NCBI RefSeq assembly: GCF_024125445.1
Contig: NZ_JAMXWM010000012.1
Location: forward strand, 1-64,000
Direction: 5' to 3'
DNA: 64,000 nucleotides
From: Sporolactobacillus shoreicorticis
GTDB lineage: Bacteria > Bacillota > Bacilli > Bacillales > Sporolactobacillaceae
The notes under the pieces are model-generated. The model had not been told where the DNA came from. It did no database searches and saw only the letters and a list, made by a program, of their open reading frames with translations. A program made the position numbers and the translations under genes. Shown one piece after another: positions 25,294-34,981 of this stretch (position 1 is its first letter; each line of letters starts with the position of its first letter).

Positions 25294-25308
25294 TTATTTA
25301 CACTCCTT

Positions 25309-25686
25309 TTAATTGATAATTAATGTATTCACGACAATAATGATAAAAACGACAACAGAGATAACTGAAAACCACCAGACAGCAGCCGCTGCTGCGTCCT
25401 TAGCGGCTTTAGCCATCGGATGCCGCTCCTGTGTCACCAAATCGACAACCCGCTCAATGGCTGTATTAACAAGCTCCAGGCTGATTACTCCGCCAATTAA
25501 AAGAAACACGATCATTAATTCAATTAGCGACACATGAATGAGAATTGAAAAGATGATCACTGCAACCGCAGCAAACATTTGGATATGAATATTTCTTTCC
25601 TGCACAAATGCGAGAATGAAGCCGGATATTGCGTCCTTAAAACTGTCAATAAGGTTCTTGTGTCTTCGAGGATGGCGGCCGTTCAT
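25309..25686 (-). CDS. dgkA: undecaprenol/diacylglycerol kinase
   Basis: A small integral membrane kinase of 125 residues with three membrane helices. The family signature GGVISLELVNTAIERVVDLV includes the catalytic Glu; FKDAISGFILAF is the N-terminal amphipathic region. Gram-positive members phosphorylate undecaprenol to recycle the wall-lipid carrier. The start is one base after the ybeY stop. Confidence 0.94.
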   Translation of the reverse strand: MNGRHPRRHKNLIDSFKDAISGFILAFVQERNIHIQMFAAVAVIIFSILIHVSLIELMIVFLLIGGVISLELVNTAIERVVDLVTQERHPMAKAAKDAAAAAVWWFSVISVVVFIIIVVNTLIIN

Positions 25687-25687
25687 C

Positions 25688-26164
25688 TTAATTCCTACTT
25701 AATCCGAACGAGGAGAGAATCTGTTCCTGAATTCCAAACATTTCTTTCTCCTGTTCCTCGGTTTGATGATCATAGCCGAGTAAGTGAAGCAAACCGTGAA
25801 TCACGAGAAAACCAAGTTCTCGCTCAAATGAATGATTGTATTCGGCTGCCTGTTCATGAGTACGTTCAATCGAAATAATAATATCTCCGAGTACTCTCGG
25901 TTCTCCTTCTTCAGGCAGAATCGGCACCTCATCCTCTCCCATTTCTTCAAGTGCAAATGAGATTACATCGGTCGGGCGGTCAATTCCTCGATAATCGCGG
26001 TTAATCACCTGAATATGTTCATTATCTACAAATGTGAGGGAGCATTCAATTTCACCTTCTAAATTCAATTGTTCTGCGGCATGGTCGAGAAGATGAATCA
26101 CATTTTCTTGTATTGTTTCATTAATTTCTCCAGTTTCATCATGCATATCAATCGTCATTGTCAT
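25688..26164 (-). CDS. ybeY: endoribonuclease YbeY
   Basis: A metal-dependent RNase in 16S rRNA maturation and ribosome quality control. The zinc motif H-x3-H-x5-H is HGLLHLLGYDH. RPTDVISFALEE and VLGDIIISIER are further family signatures. The start overlaps the pgpH stop by four bases (ATGA), indicating coupling. Confidence 0.95.
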   Translation of the reverse strand: MTMTIDMHDETGEINETIQENVIHLLDHAAEQLNLEGEIECSLTFVDNEHIQVINRDYRGIDRPTDVISFALEEMGEDEVPILPEEGEPRVLGDIIISIERTHEQAAEYNHSFERELGFLVIHGLLHLLGYDHQTEEQEKEMFGIQEQILSSFGLSRN

Positions 26165-28311
26165 TTTGTGTTCACCTTTTTCATTTTAAGATCTTTAGGA
26201 TATTCAATACGCGAATGATATACACCTCTCAGCGTTTCGTCAATCGATTTTTCCACACTTTTCAGTTCTTTCAATGTGATCTTGCATTCATCGAACTGAC
26301 CGTCGCTTAATCGATCATTGAAGATACTTTTCACAAGATTATTTACTTTAACCGGGTTTGGTTTTTTCATCGCGCGAACTGCGGCCTCTATACTGTCGGC
26401 AAGTTCAACAACCGCAGCCTCTTTCGTCTGTACTTTCGGTCCCGGATAGCGAAATTCGCTTTCATCAATCGGCTTGTCGCTTTGTTCTTGCGCTTTCACA
26501 TAAAAATATTTAATCAGCGTGGTTCCGTGATGCTGCTCGGCGATATCAATGATTTCTTTCGGCATACGGTATTGGCGCAAAATATCAGCCCCGTCATAGG
26601 GATGGGAGATGATAATCGTGCGGCTGAGCTGCGGTGAAATTTTGTCATGTGGATTGACTCCGTCCATCTGATTTTCAACGAAAAACTTCGGCCGCTTTGT
26701 TTTGCCTACATCATGATAATATGCCGCAACGCGAGCGAGCAAACCGTTTGCGCCAATGACTTCGCATGCGCGTTCTGCCAAATTAGCTACCATGAGACTG
26801 TGATGATACGTTCCCGGTGCTTCAATCAATATCTTCCTCAGCAATGGGTGATTCGGGTTCGACAGCTCGATCAAGCGAATCGGTGAGAGAATGCTGAATC
26901 CTGTTTCAAATAGAGGCATCAAGCCATTTGTAAGAATTGCCGACAAAAAGCCTGATAATGCAGCGAATCCAAGACTGAGTCCGGTGTTCAGCGGCGAGAA
27001 CGGTGTATTCTGAAACATTAACAGCGAAAGCACAACGAGCACATTCACGAGCGCGATAAGCCCGCCGGTTTGAATGATTTTCGGACGTGCCTGACGCTTC
27101 CGCAAAACCATCGCACCTGCCAGCGAAGAGAAGAATAAATAAATACCTAATGTCGAATCAAAAAGTGCCGCCTTTGCACTGATCCCGAATAGGACACTGC
27201 CGACCACTGAAAGAAGAAAACCTGAGACAATCGCGATTCGTTCGTTGAGCAGAATTCGTATCATCAGTGATGCCATTGCCAGCGGAACAAGAAAGCTGAT
27301 CCCCGTAACATTGGTAAGTTTGAGATAGCTGCACAGCTTTATGAGCGCCGCAGCCCCGGAAAAAATGATTGCATAAATATATAAAAATTTCACTGAGTAC
27401 TGCGGGTGCTTCTCTTTGAAGCGATAATACTCAAACCAAAAAATAAATATAATAAAACCAGTGAAAAGAAGGAGGCCAACAAAGGGAATTACATTGAAAT
27501 GATCATCAAGGAGGCCGACCAGCTTAAGCTGACGGATCATATCGTTGGTAACCAGTTCACCCTTTTTCACGATGACTTCGCCTTGGTGAATCACAACATT
27601 ATCTACGTTTCTCGCGGCCTCTTGCTTATTCTGTTTTGTCGCATTAGCATCAAAAGAATAATTAGCCGTAATATAAGAATGCAGTACATCGTTCAAGGCA
27701 CGGCGTATCTTGTCATTCAATACCGAAGAAGGCAGTGATGCCGATGCTTTATCCTGAACACGTTCCAAATCATTCCAGCCAACTTTATCGTTCATTGCTT
27801 CATAAATACCCGTACTCGCAATGTCTTCAGCTATTTGCAAGTCATGGTCCGACGCCGTAAGCAGAGCAGTCAGTGTATTGTCGGATAAATGAGAATCGGC
27901 AGAATCAGAAAGACGATCCGAAATCATTTTTATTGCAGTATTGATCTGATCCTGATCCGAATCAGCAGATATCTTTTGCTCCTTTTTTACTGATGCAATC
28001 GTGTCAAACAGATCACCGACTTTTTCAACCTGCATCAGTCCAAGATTCTTATTGTATGCATAAGCAGATGGCGTCGAACCGATCGCTTCCTGCCGCTTCG
28101 CGTGCGTTGCTTGAGTATCTACCGTATCAATCGGCGACTGTATATCGGTCGTTGCTATTTCATGAAGCTTCACATTCGGATTCTTGGGCAGGACACTGCC
28201 GATCATCAGCCCGTACAAAATAAGACCGACAATCAGCAGAATGCTCCAATCAGCTAAATAAGTCAAGGCGAATTGCTTTATTTTTTGTCTAAATTGGATT
28301 TGTAATGTCAT
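26161..28311 (-). CDS. pgpH: cyclic-di-AMP phosphodiesterase PgpH (7TM-HD)
   Basis: A large membrane protein of about 716 residues: an N-terminal anchor (about 18-40), an extracellular domain of about 230 residues, seven membrane helices, and a cytosolic HD domain (AYYHDVGKTKRP gives the HD pair). Homologues hydrolyse c-di-AMP. The ATG at 28311 has GGAGG seven bases upstream; the longer frame to 28356 has none. It sits between phoH and ybeY as B. subtilis yqfF does. Confidence 0.92.
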   Translation of the reverse strand: MTLQIQFRQKIKQFALTYLADWSILLIVGLILYGLMIGSVLPKNPNVKLHEIATTDIQSPIDTVDTQATHAKRQEAIGSTPSAYAYNKNLGLMQVEKVGDLFDTIASVKKEQKISADSDQDQINTAIKMISDRLSDSADSHLSDNTLTALLTASDHDLQIAEDIASTGIYEAMNDKVGWNDLERVQDKASASLPSSVLNDKIRRALNDVLHSYITANYSFDANATKQNKQEAARNVDNVVIHQGEVIVKKGELVTNDMIRQLKLVGLLDDHFNVIPFVGLLLFTGFIIFIFWFEYYRFKEKHPQYSVKFLYIYAIIFSGAAALIKLCSYLKLTNVTGISFLVPLAMASLMIRILLNERIAIVSGFLLSVVGSVLFGISAKAALFDSTLGIYLFFSSLAGAMVLRKRQARPKIIQTGGLIALVNVLVVLSLLMFQNTPFSPLNTGLSLGFAALSGFLSAILTNGLMPLFETGFSILSPIRLIELSNPNHPLLRKILIEAPGTYHHSLMVANLAERACEVIGANGLLARVAAYYHDVGKTKRPKFFVENQMDGVNPHDKISPQLSRTIIISHPYDGADILRQYRMPKEIIDIAEQHHGTTLIKYFYVKAQEQSDKPIDESEFRYPGPKVQTKEAAVVELADSIEAAVRAMKKPNPVKVNNLVKSIFNDRLSDGQFDECKITLKELKSVEKSIDETLRGVYHSRIEYPKDLKMKKVNTK

Positions 28312-28406
28312 TGCTGCGCCTCCGCAACGGTTTTCCTCTGTATGCCTCGACAACAATCAAATCAGACATGCCCTTCTCAATCGCGAATCAGGCATCTATT
28401 TGGCAG

Positions 28407-29366
28407 TCAGTCGCCATAGGCTTCAATAATTTTTTGGACAAGCGGATGCCTTACAACATCAGTGCGATTTAGATGAATAAAAGATATACCATCGACATGC
28501 TCCAGCAATTCTTTTGCCGTCTTCAGTCCCGACTTCTTCCCTTTTGGCAGGTCGACTTGAGTCACATCTCCTGTAATAATCATTTTCGAACCAAATCCAA
28601 GACGTGTAAGGAACATTTTCATTTGTTCCTGAGTTGTATTCTGCGCTTCATCCAAGATGACATAGGCATCTTCCAATGTCCGCCCGCGCATATAAGCAAG
28701 CGGTGCTACTTCAATGGTACCTCGCTCAATCAAACGGAGCGTGTGTTCCGAGCCCAACACGTCGTGAAGCGCATCGTACAGAGGGCGCAGATACGGATCG
28801 ACCTTCTCCTTCAAATCTCCGGGTAGAAACCCAAGACTTTCTCCGGCTTCGACTGCCGGTCTCGTCAAAACAAGCCGTTTAATTTTTCCCGCTTTCATCG
28901 CAGTCACCGCCATTACGACTGCCAGATATGTTTTTCCTGTTCCTGCAGGTCCGATGGCAAACACCATGTCGTGTTTCTTTATTGCCTCAACGTAATGCTT
29001 TTGGCCGAGTGTTTTGACACGAATCGGTTTTCCTTTGCTGTTGGTGGTGATTTCGTTCTCATATAAGTCATCAAAGGCCTCCATCTGGCCGTTATCTGCC
29101 ATTTTAAGCGCGTAGACGGCATCTCGCCCTGTAATGGATATTCCTCTTCTTATCAGGCTCAGAAGCGCTTGCAGCACTTGTTCAACTTTACGTGCATCTG
29201 CCTCGTTTTCTGCTGAGACACTAACTGACCCACCTCGCGTTACAATTGAAATACCAAGTGTCTGTTCAATTATTTTTAAATGTGCATCTCCCGGTCCGAA
29301 AAGTACCAGCGCTTCGTTTCCATTTTCAAAATCCAATGTAATTTTATATAAATGGCGTTCTGGCAA
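28407..29366 (-). CDS. phoH: PhoH-family ATPase
   Basis: A cytosolic P-loop protein of 319 residues. An N-terminal domain precedes Walker A (GPAGTGKTYLA) and Walker B (VILDEAQN), followed by TGDVTQVDLP. The family is linked to RNA metabolism and phosphate starvation, but its biochemical task is uncertain. The TTG start has TGAGGAGG upstream. It is followed by pgpH. Confidence 0.93.
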   Translation of the reverse strand: MPERHLYKITLDFENGNEALVLFGPGDAHLKIIEQTLGISIVTRGGSVSVSAENEADARKVEQVLQALLSLIRRGISITGRDAVYALKMADNGQMEAFDDLYENEITTNSKGKPIRVKTLGQKHYVEAIKKHDMVFAIGPAGTGKTYLAVVMAVTAMKAGKIKRLVLTRPAVEAGESLGFLPGDLKEKVDPYLRPLYDALHDVLGSEHTLRLIERGTIEVAPLAYMRGRTLEDAYVILDEAQNTTQEQMKMFLTRLGFGSKMIITGDVTQVDLPKGKKSGLKTAKELLEHVDGISFIHLNRTDVVRHPLVQKIIEAYGD

Positions 29367-29490
29367 GCTCTATGTGTCCTCCTCAAAAATCAGTAGCGTT
29401 TCCATCATTTTACCATATCTCGCTGTTTAAATTCCAATCCGTTTTAACGCGTCTCCCCTAGAGCTCGCAAAAAAAACGGATTTACGTTTG

Positions 29491-30705
29491 TCAATCCGTT
29501 TCCTGTTTCAATTTTTTCTTCTCCTTTTTAACATCAATGGCTTTAGGTACAGCGATGTTCTCGTTCACAACTTGGTGCGTTCGAATATATAAACTGTTAT
29601 TCACGACCTTTTTATAGTCAACCGTTGAAGATACTATTTTCGATCCTTTCGGAAGGCTGTCCAGTAATTTCTTATCAGAAGACTCAATTGCATCTTTGAT
29701 CGCCTGCTTCTGCGTTAATTTGCGTACGACCGTCTTCTTTTGTCTGTAGTTTTCCTGAATAAACGCAAACGGGGTCTTCCAGATCAGAAAACGAATCGGT
29801 TTTCGTATGATTTCACGATCATATTGCTTATACGGCTCAGACTTGAATCCCCACAATGGCATCTGAACATGCCACATTTTCAATTTATATTTGAAATATG
29901 TGTTGCCGGAATAAAGGGTATACTGGCTGACGAGCGGAATTTGGGCTTCTGAATGATACCACGTCTCCCCAACTACTTTTCCTTTTGCAGAAACAAATCG
30001 AGACGCCTTCTCATTTCCAATCCTGCCGCTGACCAATACTTGACCCTTTTTCACAAATTGATCACTTTCAACAACGGGTTGCCCGGTTTCAATGAATAGA
30101 CGCTGAACAACCGCTTGCTTGGTCGCAACAAGATTCCTTGGTCCGGTAACCGATTTGGGCTTCGGGTATTTCTTTTGTACAACGCTGATCTTGTAGGTGG
30201 TACCCTCCTTTGAGACGCCGATCCATGTCACTTTTGTCAACTTTGTCGACAGGGCGCTCTCAAGACGGCCGGTATCCGGAATAAACAGGTCAAGTGATCC
30301 CTCATATAAATGATTCTGTTTCAGAATGCTTCGAATCTGCTCCTCCAATTTAACGTCTGCACCGTCCACTCGGATCGACCACACCATGTTCGAAAGGATG
30401 AGCAGCAGCAAGATAAAGAATAGAAAGCCCACTGTGATCCCCAGCCGCAGCCTCATTTTCTTCATGAAAAAGGGCAAACCCGCTTTCCTAAGAATACGAA
30501 TCCGGCAATCTGAAGCCTTGAGCCACTTCTTTAATGTATTCGAGTCGGCAAGTTTTATAAAACAAATGAGGGTTGTCTCATTTTTGCGCACAATATGCCA
30601 TATTTTCACGTGTTCGCGCATGCAGATTCGGATAAACTTTTCGGGGGCCTCGCCAATGATCTCTGCTTTCAAGTAGCCCTCTGCGCGATGTAATCTGTGC
30701 TTCAA
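29491..30705 (-). CDS. yqfD: sporulation protein YqfD
   Basis: A 404-residue membrane protein: a cytosolic N-terminal domain (about 1-80), one membrane helix (about 89-111), then a large external domain with a POTRA-like segment (IRVDGADVKLEEQIRSIL) and a basic C-terminus. It matches B. subtilis YqfD, made in the mother cell under sigma-E. The molecular role is unknown. It is 15 bases after yqfC, probably one operon. Confidence 0.88.
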   Translation of the reverse strand: MKHRLHRAEGYLKAEIIGEAPEKFIRICMREHVKIWHIVRKNETTLICFIKLADSNTLKKWLKASDCRIRILRKAGLPFFMKKMRLRLGITVGFLFFILLLLILSNMVWSIRVDGADVKLEEQIRSILKQNHLYEGSLDLFIPDTGRLESALSTKLTKVTWIGVSKEGTTYKISVVQKKYPKPKSVTGPRNLVATKQAVVQRLFIETGQPVVESDQFVKKGQVLVSGRIGNEKASRFVSAKGKVVGETWYHSEAQIPLVSQYTLYSGNTYFKYKLKMWHVQMPLWGFKSEPYKQYDREIIRKPIRFLIWKTPFAFIQENYRQKKTVVRKLTQKQAIKDAIESSDKKLLDSLPKGSKIVSSTVDYKKVVNNSLYIRTHQVVNENIAVPKAIDVKKEKKKLKQETD

Positions 30706-30720
30706 CCCGCCAGCCTCCCT

Positions 30721-31002
30721 TCAATTATCCACAAATCGGACATCATCCACCCGTCCTTGCAAAACGATTTCTTTTTCTAAAATTGTCTCAAGAACAAAAT
30801 CATCACCCGCAATATGAAGCTCACCTTTATTCAATGCGAGTCTCAATTCCGTTTTGGAAAACGCGAGAACACTTTCGTAATTTTCTATGGAGAGACGGAA
30901 CTGGCCCGTTAAGATTAATCGGGGCACACCCAATACAACATCTTCAGGAATGTCGGACACTTCGGCAAACCATTTTTTAAACTGAGCGCTCCATTTTCTC
31001 AT
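30721..31002 (-). CDS. yqfC: sporulation protein YqfC (YabP-like)
   Basis: A 93-residue protein of the YabP/YqfC family with the conserved segment DIPEDVVLGVPRLILTG and a beta-rich remainder. In B. subtilis it is a sigma-E gene; function is unknown. AGGTGGAG precedes the ATG. It begins a new unit after the terminator at 31.2 kb. Confidence 0.88.
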   Translation of the reverse strand: MRKWSAQFKKWFAEVSDIPEDVVLGVPRLILTGQFRLSIENYESVLAFSKTELRLALNKGELHIAGDDFVLETILEKEIVLQGRVDDVRFVDN

Positions 31003-31218
31003 GATCTCTCTCCACCTCTTTACAAACCTATGAACAAAAAATGGAGGCTAGCACTATGAATCTGCCAAATTACTGAGAAAGTCCGATGAAGCGGCAGGAC
31101 AAGTTTCAGAGTGTGTCGGTCATTAACAATAGCGGTACGAAAATAGGAACTGCCGCATTGGAGTGGGTGCCAGGAGCACAAACCATCGGTTCCTTTCTGC
31201 TGAAATCCATTGTAAGAA

Positions 31219-31257
31219 AAAAGATCCGTCGGCCATTCCGGCTGCGGATCTTTTTTC
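31219..31257. terminator. bidirectional-type terminator between the floA unit and yqfC
   Basis: AAAAAAGATCCG and CGGATCTTTTTT enclose a loop that is itself symmetrical (GGCC, CCGGC). It separates the floA transcript from the sporulation genes. Confidence 0.85.
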
Positions 31258-31263
31258 AATGAG

Positions 31264-31725
31264 TTAACGTATTCGATTTTTAACAAAAAAAGGATGAGGC
31301 TGAACGGCTCTCGGTTTCCCAACGCATTCTGAAAAGACAAAGGCTTGGCGCAGCGAATCTTGATTCCGACTCCATCCCGTTCCGAAATTTCCTGATATGG
31401 AAGTTCTCGGTGTGTCCCGCATACTGTCTGCTGCTTTTTTTCCAGATGATTGATCGATTCGTTTTTTTGTTTCATAATACTGCTTCATGAACACATTCTC
31501 CGCAGGAATATCCGCAGATGCCTGTTCTGTTACTGGATCAGATTTCCGATTCATTGTTCGATCTCGTTCGGAGCGTTGTTGCACGGTTCGTTGAATCTGA
31601 GGCTGTGCCGTTCCTGAGCGTCGACCGCGTTCTTGCCGACGTTTCTGTTCTTCAGCATTTTGCTTCTCAACAGATTTTGCCACATAGAAAATGAACATGA
31701 TGACGAGTCCGATAATCCAAACCAT
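31264..31725 (-). CDS. hypothetical single-pass membrane protein after floA
   Basis: The product has one N-terminal membrane helix (about residues 2-19) and a long polar, Arg/Gln/Ser-rich cytosolic tail of low complexity. The ATG at 31725 is preferred to an upstream GTG because of GAGGAGGAG. It follows floA by 29 bases and precedes a terminator, in the slot that B. subtilis yqfB occupies. I cannot confirm homology. Co-expression with the scaffold FloA is likely. Confidence 0.55.
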   Translation of the reverse strand: MVWIIGLVIMFIFYVAKSVEKQNAEEQKRRQERGRRSGTAQPQIQRTVQQRSERDRTMNRKSDPVTEQASADIPAENVFMKQYYETKKRIDQSSGKKAADSMRDTPRTSISGNFGTGWSRNQDSLRQAFVFSECVGKPRAVQPHPFFVKNRIR

Positions 31726-31754
31726 TGTCACTCCTCCTCTGTGAACTGCGACGA

Positions 31755-32759
31755 TTACTTATATTCATCGCCTGATGTATTGTCGCTGTTGTTCTCCTTG
31801 CCGAATGAGTGACGCATTTCCGTATCTGCTTTGATATTATTGTAATTCATATAGTCCATGACGCCTAATTTCCCCGATTTCAGCGCAGATGCCATAGCTA
31901 ATGGTACTTCAGACTCAGCCTCGACCACCTTAGCCCGCATCTCTTCAACACGGGCACGCATTTCTTGCTCATTGGCAACCGCCATTGCGCGCCGTTCTTC
32001 AGCCTTTGCCTGTGCAATATTTTTGTCTGCTTCAGCTTGTTCCGTCTGCAGAAAAGCACCAATATTCTTACCGACGTCTACATCGGCAATGTCAATCGAT
32101 AGAATTTCAAAAGCAGTTCCGGCGTCAAGACCCTTTTCGAGCACGGTCTTGGAAATCGTATCCGGATTCTTTAAAACATCTTTATGTGTATGTGATGCAC
32201 CAATTGTACTGACAACGCCTTCGCCAACACGGGCAACGACCGTTTCTTCGCCTGCACCGCCGACCAGGCGGTCAATATTTGCACGAACGGTAATCCTCGC
32301 CTTGACCTTAACCTCAATACCGTTAATAGCAACACCAGCAATATAGGGTGTTTCAATTACTTTTGGGTTGACGCTCATCTGCACAGCTTCAAGAACATTT
32401 CGTCCGGCCAGATCAATTGCTGCCGCACGTTCAAAGGTCAGGGCGATATTCGCACGATGTGCGGCGATCAGGGCATTAACGACTCGATCAACATTGCCGC
32501 CGGCTAGATAATGACTTTCCAGTTGATTTGTATGCAAATCAAGGCCGGCTTTGGTCGCCTTGATCAGCGGATCAATGACGCGTCTTGGAACAACACGTCT
32601 CAGCCTCATGCCGATCAGTGTAAAAATACTGATACGGACACCTGATGACAATGCCGAAATCCACAGCATCACCGGTACAAAAGTGAACAGAATGACAATC
32701 ACAATAATGATAAGTGCTGCAATAATTAATATACCTACTGTTGAAGCATCTAATTGCAT
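31755..32759 (-). CDS. floA: flotillin-like scaffold protein FloA
   Basis: Organises functional membrane microdomains. A hydrophobic N-terminal hairpin (about 8-34) anchors it. The SPFH-like core follows, with [19 protein letters not shown] and [19 protein letters not shown], and a coiled-coil segment of Ala/Glu repeats lies at about 240-300. The 334-residue length matches YqfA of B. subtilis. The usual upstream nfeD gene is absent. Confidence 0.95.
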   Translation of the reverse strand: MQLDASTVGILIIAALIIIVIVILFTFVPVMLWISALSSGVRISIFTLIGMRLRRVVPRRVIDPLIKATKAGLDLHTNQLESHYLAGGNVDRVVNALIAAHRANIALTFERAAAIDLAGRNVLEAVQMSVNPKVIETPYIAGVAINGIEVKVKARITVRANIDRLVGGAGEETVVARVGEGVVSTIGASHTHKDVLKNPDTISKTVLEKGLDAGTAFEILSIDIADVDVGKNIGAFLQTEQAEADKNIAQAKAEERRAMAVANEQEMRARVEEMRAKVVEAESEVPLAMASALKSGKLGVMDYMNYNNIKADTEMRHSFGKENNSDNTSGDEYK

Positions 32760-32853
32760 GTATTCATCCCCTAACGATTATAATCTGAAAGATCGTTTTT
32801 AGCTATTATGGTTACCATACAAAAGACTTCAAAATAAAGAAGACTTATGTAAA

Positions 32854-32897
32854 CAAAGCTCTGTTTGCTTTTTGTGACAAACAGAGCTTCTTTTATC
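32854..32897 (-). terminator. terminator after yqeY
   Basis: AGCTCTGTTTG and CAAACAGAGCT are perfect complements around a ten-base loop, with a T-rich run on the minus-strand exit side. Confidence 0.8.
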
Positions 32898-32900
32898 CTT

Positions 32901-33344
32901 TTAACTTAATTTACTGCGTACGATTTTATTGACCATGCTGCCATCCGCCCGGCCTTTGACTTTTGGCATGACCGCTTTCATCACTTTGCCAATTTCTGCC
33001 TTGGAGGCAGCGCCGATTTCCGAAATTGTTTCATCTATAATCGCCGCAACTTTCTCTTCAGAAAGCTGTTCAGGCATATAAGATTGAACAATAGCAATTT
33101 CATTGGTGACTTCATCAATTAGATCCTGTCGCCCTGCATTCTTAAACTCTTGGAGGGAGTCTTTCCTCTGCTTAAGTTCTCGGGTCAGAACCGCCAATGC
33201 CTCGTCGTCGGACAATGGTTTACCAAGCTTGATCGATTCGTTCTGCAGCGATGTCTTGATCATGCGAATAACCGAGAGACGTGCTTTCTCCCTCGCTTTC
33301 ATCGCGTGTTTCATATCTGTAGTCAAACGATCAACAAGGCTCAT
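32901..33344 (-). CDS. yqeY: GatB/YqeY domain protein
   Basis: A 147-residue helical protein homologous to the tail domain of the amidotransferase GatB, with [38 protein letters not shown] and the C-terminal [16 protein letters not shown]. It may bind tRNA, but its role is undefined. It follows rpsU by 83 bases, the B. subtilis order. Confidence 0.93.
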   Translation of the reverse strand: MSLVDRLTTDMKHAMKAREKARLSVIRMIKTSLQNESIKLGKPLSDDEALAVLTRELKQRKDSLQEFKNAGRQDLIDEVTNEIAIVQSYMPEQLSEEKVAAIIDETISEIGAASKAEIGKVMKAVMPKVKGRADGSMVNKIVRSKLS

Positions 33345-33427
33345 TTTAGTGCTCCTTTTTGAAATTGTTCAAATCATCGGGAAAATCACAGTTACTTCTG
33401 AACTCATCCCTTTGTTGAACAAATCTT

Positions 33428-33607
33428 TTAATATCTGCGGCGTTTTTTACGCGCAGCCTCAGATTTCTTCTTGCGCTTAACACTTGGTTTCTCGTAATTT
33501 CTCCGTTTCTTAACTTCTGCTAATGTACCGGATTTTGAGACCGACCGTTTAAAGCGTCGCAGCGCATCTTCAATCGATTCATTCTTCCGAACTCTTGTCT
33601 CGACCAT
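33428..33607 (-). CDS. rpsU: 30S ribosomal protein S21
   Basis: A highly basic 59-residue protein: [18 protein letters not shown] then [18 protein letters not shown], the S21 signature. It has a strong binding site, GGAGGGAGGG, before the ATG and its own consensus promoter. It lies on the opposite strand to the adjacent transporter gene. Confidence 0.96.
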   Translation of the reverse strand: MVETRVRKNESIEDALRRFKRSVSKSGTLAEVKKRRNYEKPSVKRKKKSEAARKKRRRY

Positions 33608-33670
33608 CTTTGTTTCCCTCCCTCCAAAAACGAAAACAATTCAACTGACATCTCTTTTATGTCAATTGCC

Positions 33671-33699
33671 ATTATATACGATAGAAAACAAATTATCAA
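33671..33699 (-). promoter_or_regulatory. sigma-A promoter of rpsU-yqeY
   Basis: On the minus strand TTGATA (33694-33699), 17 bases and a perfect TATAAT (33671-33676), about 60 bases before the rpsU start. Confidence 0.8.
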
Positions 33700-33878
33700 A
33701 TCGGTTTTTCCCGTCTCCAGTCATATTATGCATTGATTTAAGCACTAAGTGAATGCGGTCTACTTATTTTTTTGACAGCTTATCGTGATTCCTCTGATTC
33801 TTTAACTTTTTTCCACGCACACATTTTTTTGTCATTCCTTATTACACTTGTCCATACAATAGGACGAGGTGATCGACC

Positions 33879-34799
33879 GTGGATCAGCAGGTTATTATTT
33901 TTATACTATATATTTTACTTTTTCTATTCGGAATGGGCGTCATGACAGGAGGCATGCACGCGCTTGTCGGAAACCGAATGCGCCGTACACTTGAGCGTAC
34001 CGCAAATACACCGCTGAAAGGGCTTGTGATCGGTACGTTTGCGTCCATGCTTCTGCAGAGCAGTTCAGCCGTCACAATCATTACTGTCGGCTTAATCGGT
34101 GCTCAGGCAATGCGTTTTTCGCAAAGTGTCGGCATTATTCTCGGTGCCAATATTGGTACAACCTTAACCGGTGAAATTGCCGCTTTGCCCGTTGGTTCCA
34201 TTCATTACGTTTTTTTGGGCGCCGGGGTGCTCATGATGTGCCTGCCGTTCCGCCGCTTTTTTTCGATCGGATCCTTCCTGTTCGGCATCGGCTGTCTCTT
34301 CGCATCAATGAATGGTTTCAGTTCATTGTCTGAAACACTTATTCAATCACCGTTTATTCGTGATCTTCTTGTTGATGCCAACGAGAGTATGATTTACGCA
34401 GTTATTGTCGGTACTCTTTTTTCGGCAATCATCCAGTCCAGTTCTGCAACCTTGCTTGTATGCATGGGCTTTTTAGACCACAATATTTTATCGCTGCCCG
34501 CTGCAATTGCAATTATGCTCGGTTCAAATGTGGGCACATGTCTCACAACCTATATTGCAAGTCTTGGAACCGGAAGGGAAGGCCGGTGGACGGCGTATAC
34601 CCATATTCTTTTCAATGTGCTGAGTGTGATCGTCTTCTTTCCATTCATTCACTTTATGTCCGACTATTCCATGATGATCGGCGGAACCGGGAGAGCAGCC
34701 CTCGCCCATGCCTCTGTTCTTTTCAACCTGATCACCGGCTTTATTGCCGTTCCTTTGGCAGGTCCGTTCGGCCGCTGGGTAGAGCGCACCCGATTGTAA
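33879..34799 (+). CDS. yqeW: Na/Pi-cotransporter family protein (YqeW-like)
   Basis: A 306-residue polytopic membrane protein built as an inverted repeat, with LLQSSSAVTIITVGLIGA and IIQSSSATLLVCMGFL; the QSSS motif is the signature of the NptA/NPT2 sodium-phosphate carrier family. GANIGTTLTGE and GSNVGTCLTTYIAS repeat likewise. Phosphate is the likely substrate but is not proven. The start codon is GTG, with GACGAGGTG upstream. Confidence 0.87.
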   Translation: MDQQVIIFILYILLFLFGMGVMTGGMHALVGNRMRRTLERTANTPLKGLVIGTFASMLLQSSSAVTIITVGLIGAQAMRFSQSVGIILGANIGTTLTGEIAALPVGSIHYVFLGAGVLMMCLPFRRFFSIGSFLFGIGCLFASMNGFSSLSETLIQSPFIRDLLVDANESMIYAVIVGTLFSAIIQSSSATLLVCMGFLDHNILSLPAAIAIMLGSNVGTCLTTYIASLGTGREGRWTAYTHILFNVLSVIVFFPFIHFMSDYSMMIGGTGRAALAHASVLFNLITGFIAVPLAGPFGRWVERTRL

Positions 34800-34918
34800 A
34801 AAAACGTGACCTTGACCAGCCTTTGGCGCAGACAGAACATCCGCAGGAGGTGCACGTAGTTAGCGAAAGTTCCTTTTCCGTTTTCTTATACTAGACAGCT
34901 CTTAGTTCTCATTTGTAT

Positions 34919-34953
34919 AAAGAAAAACTTACCAATCAGCAAGTTTTTCTTTA
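34919..34953. terminator. bidirectional terminator between yqeW and mtaB
   Basis: AAAGAAAAACTT and AAGTTTTTCTTT form a perfect 12-bp stem around a ten-base loop between convergent genes. Confidence 0.85.
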
Positions 34954-34981
34954 CAGGATTCATATCGTTCCTTCAGTTAGA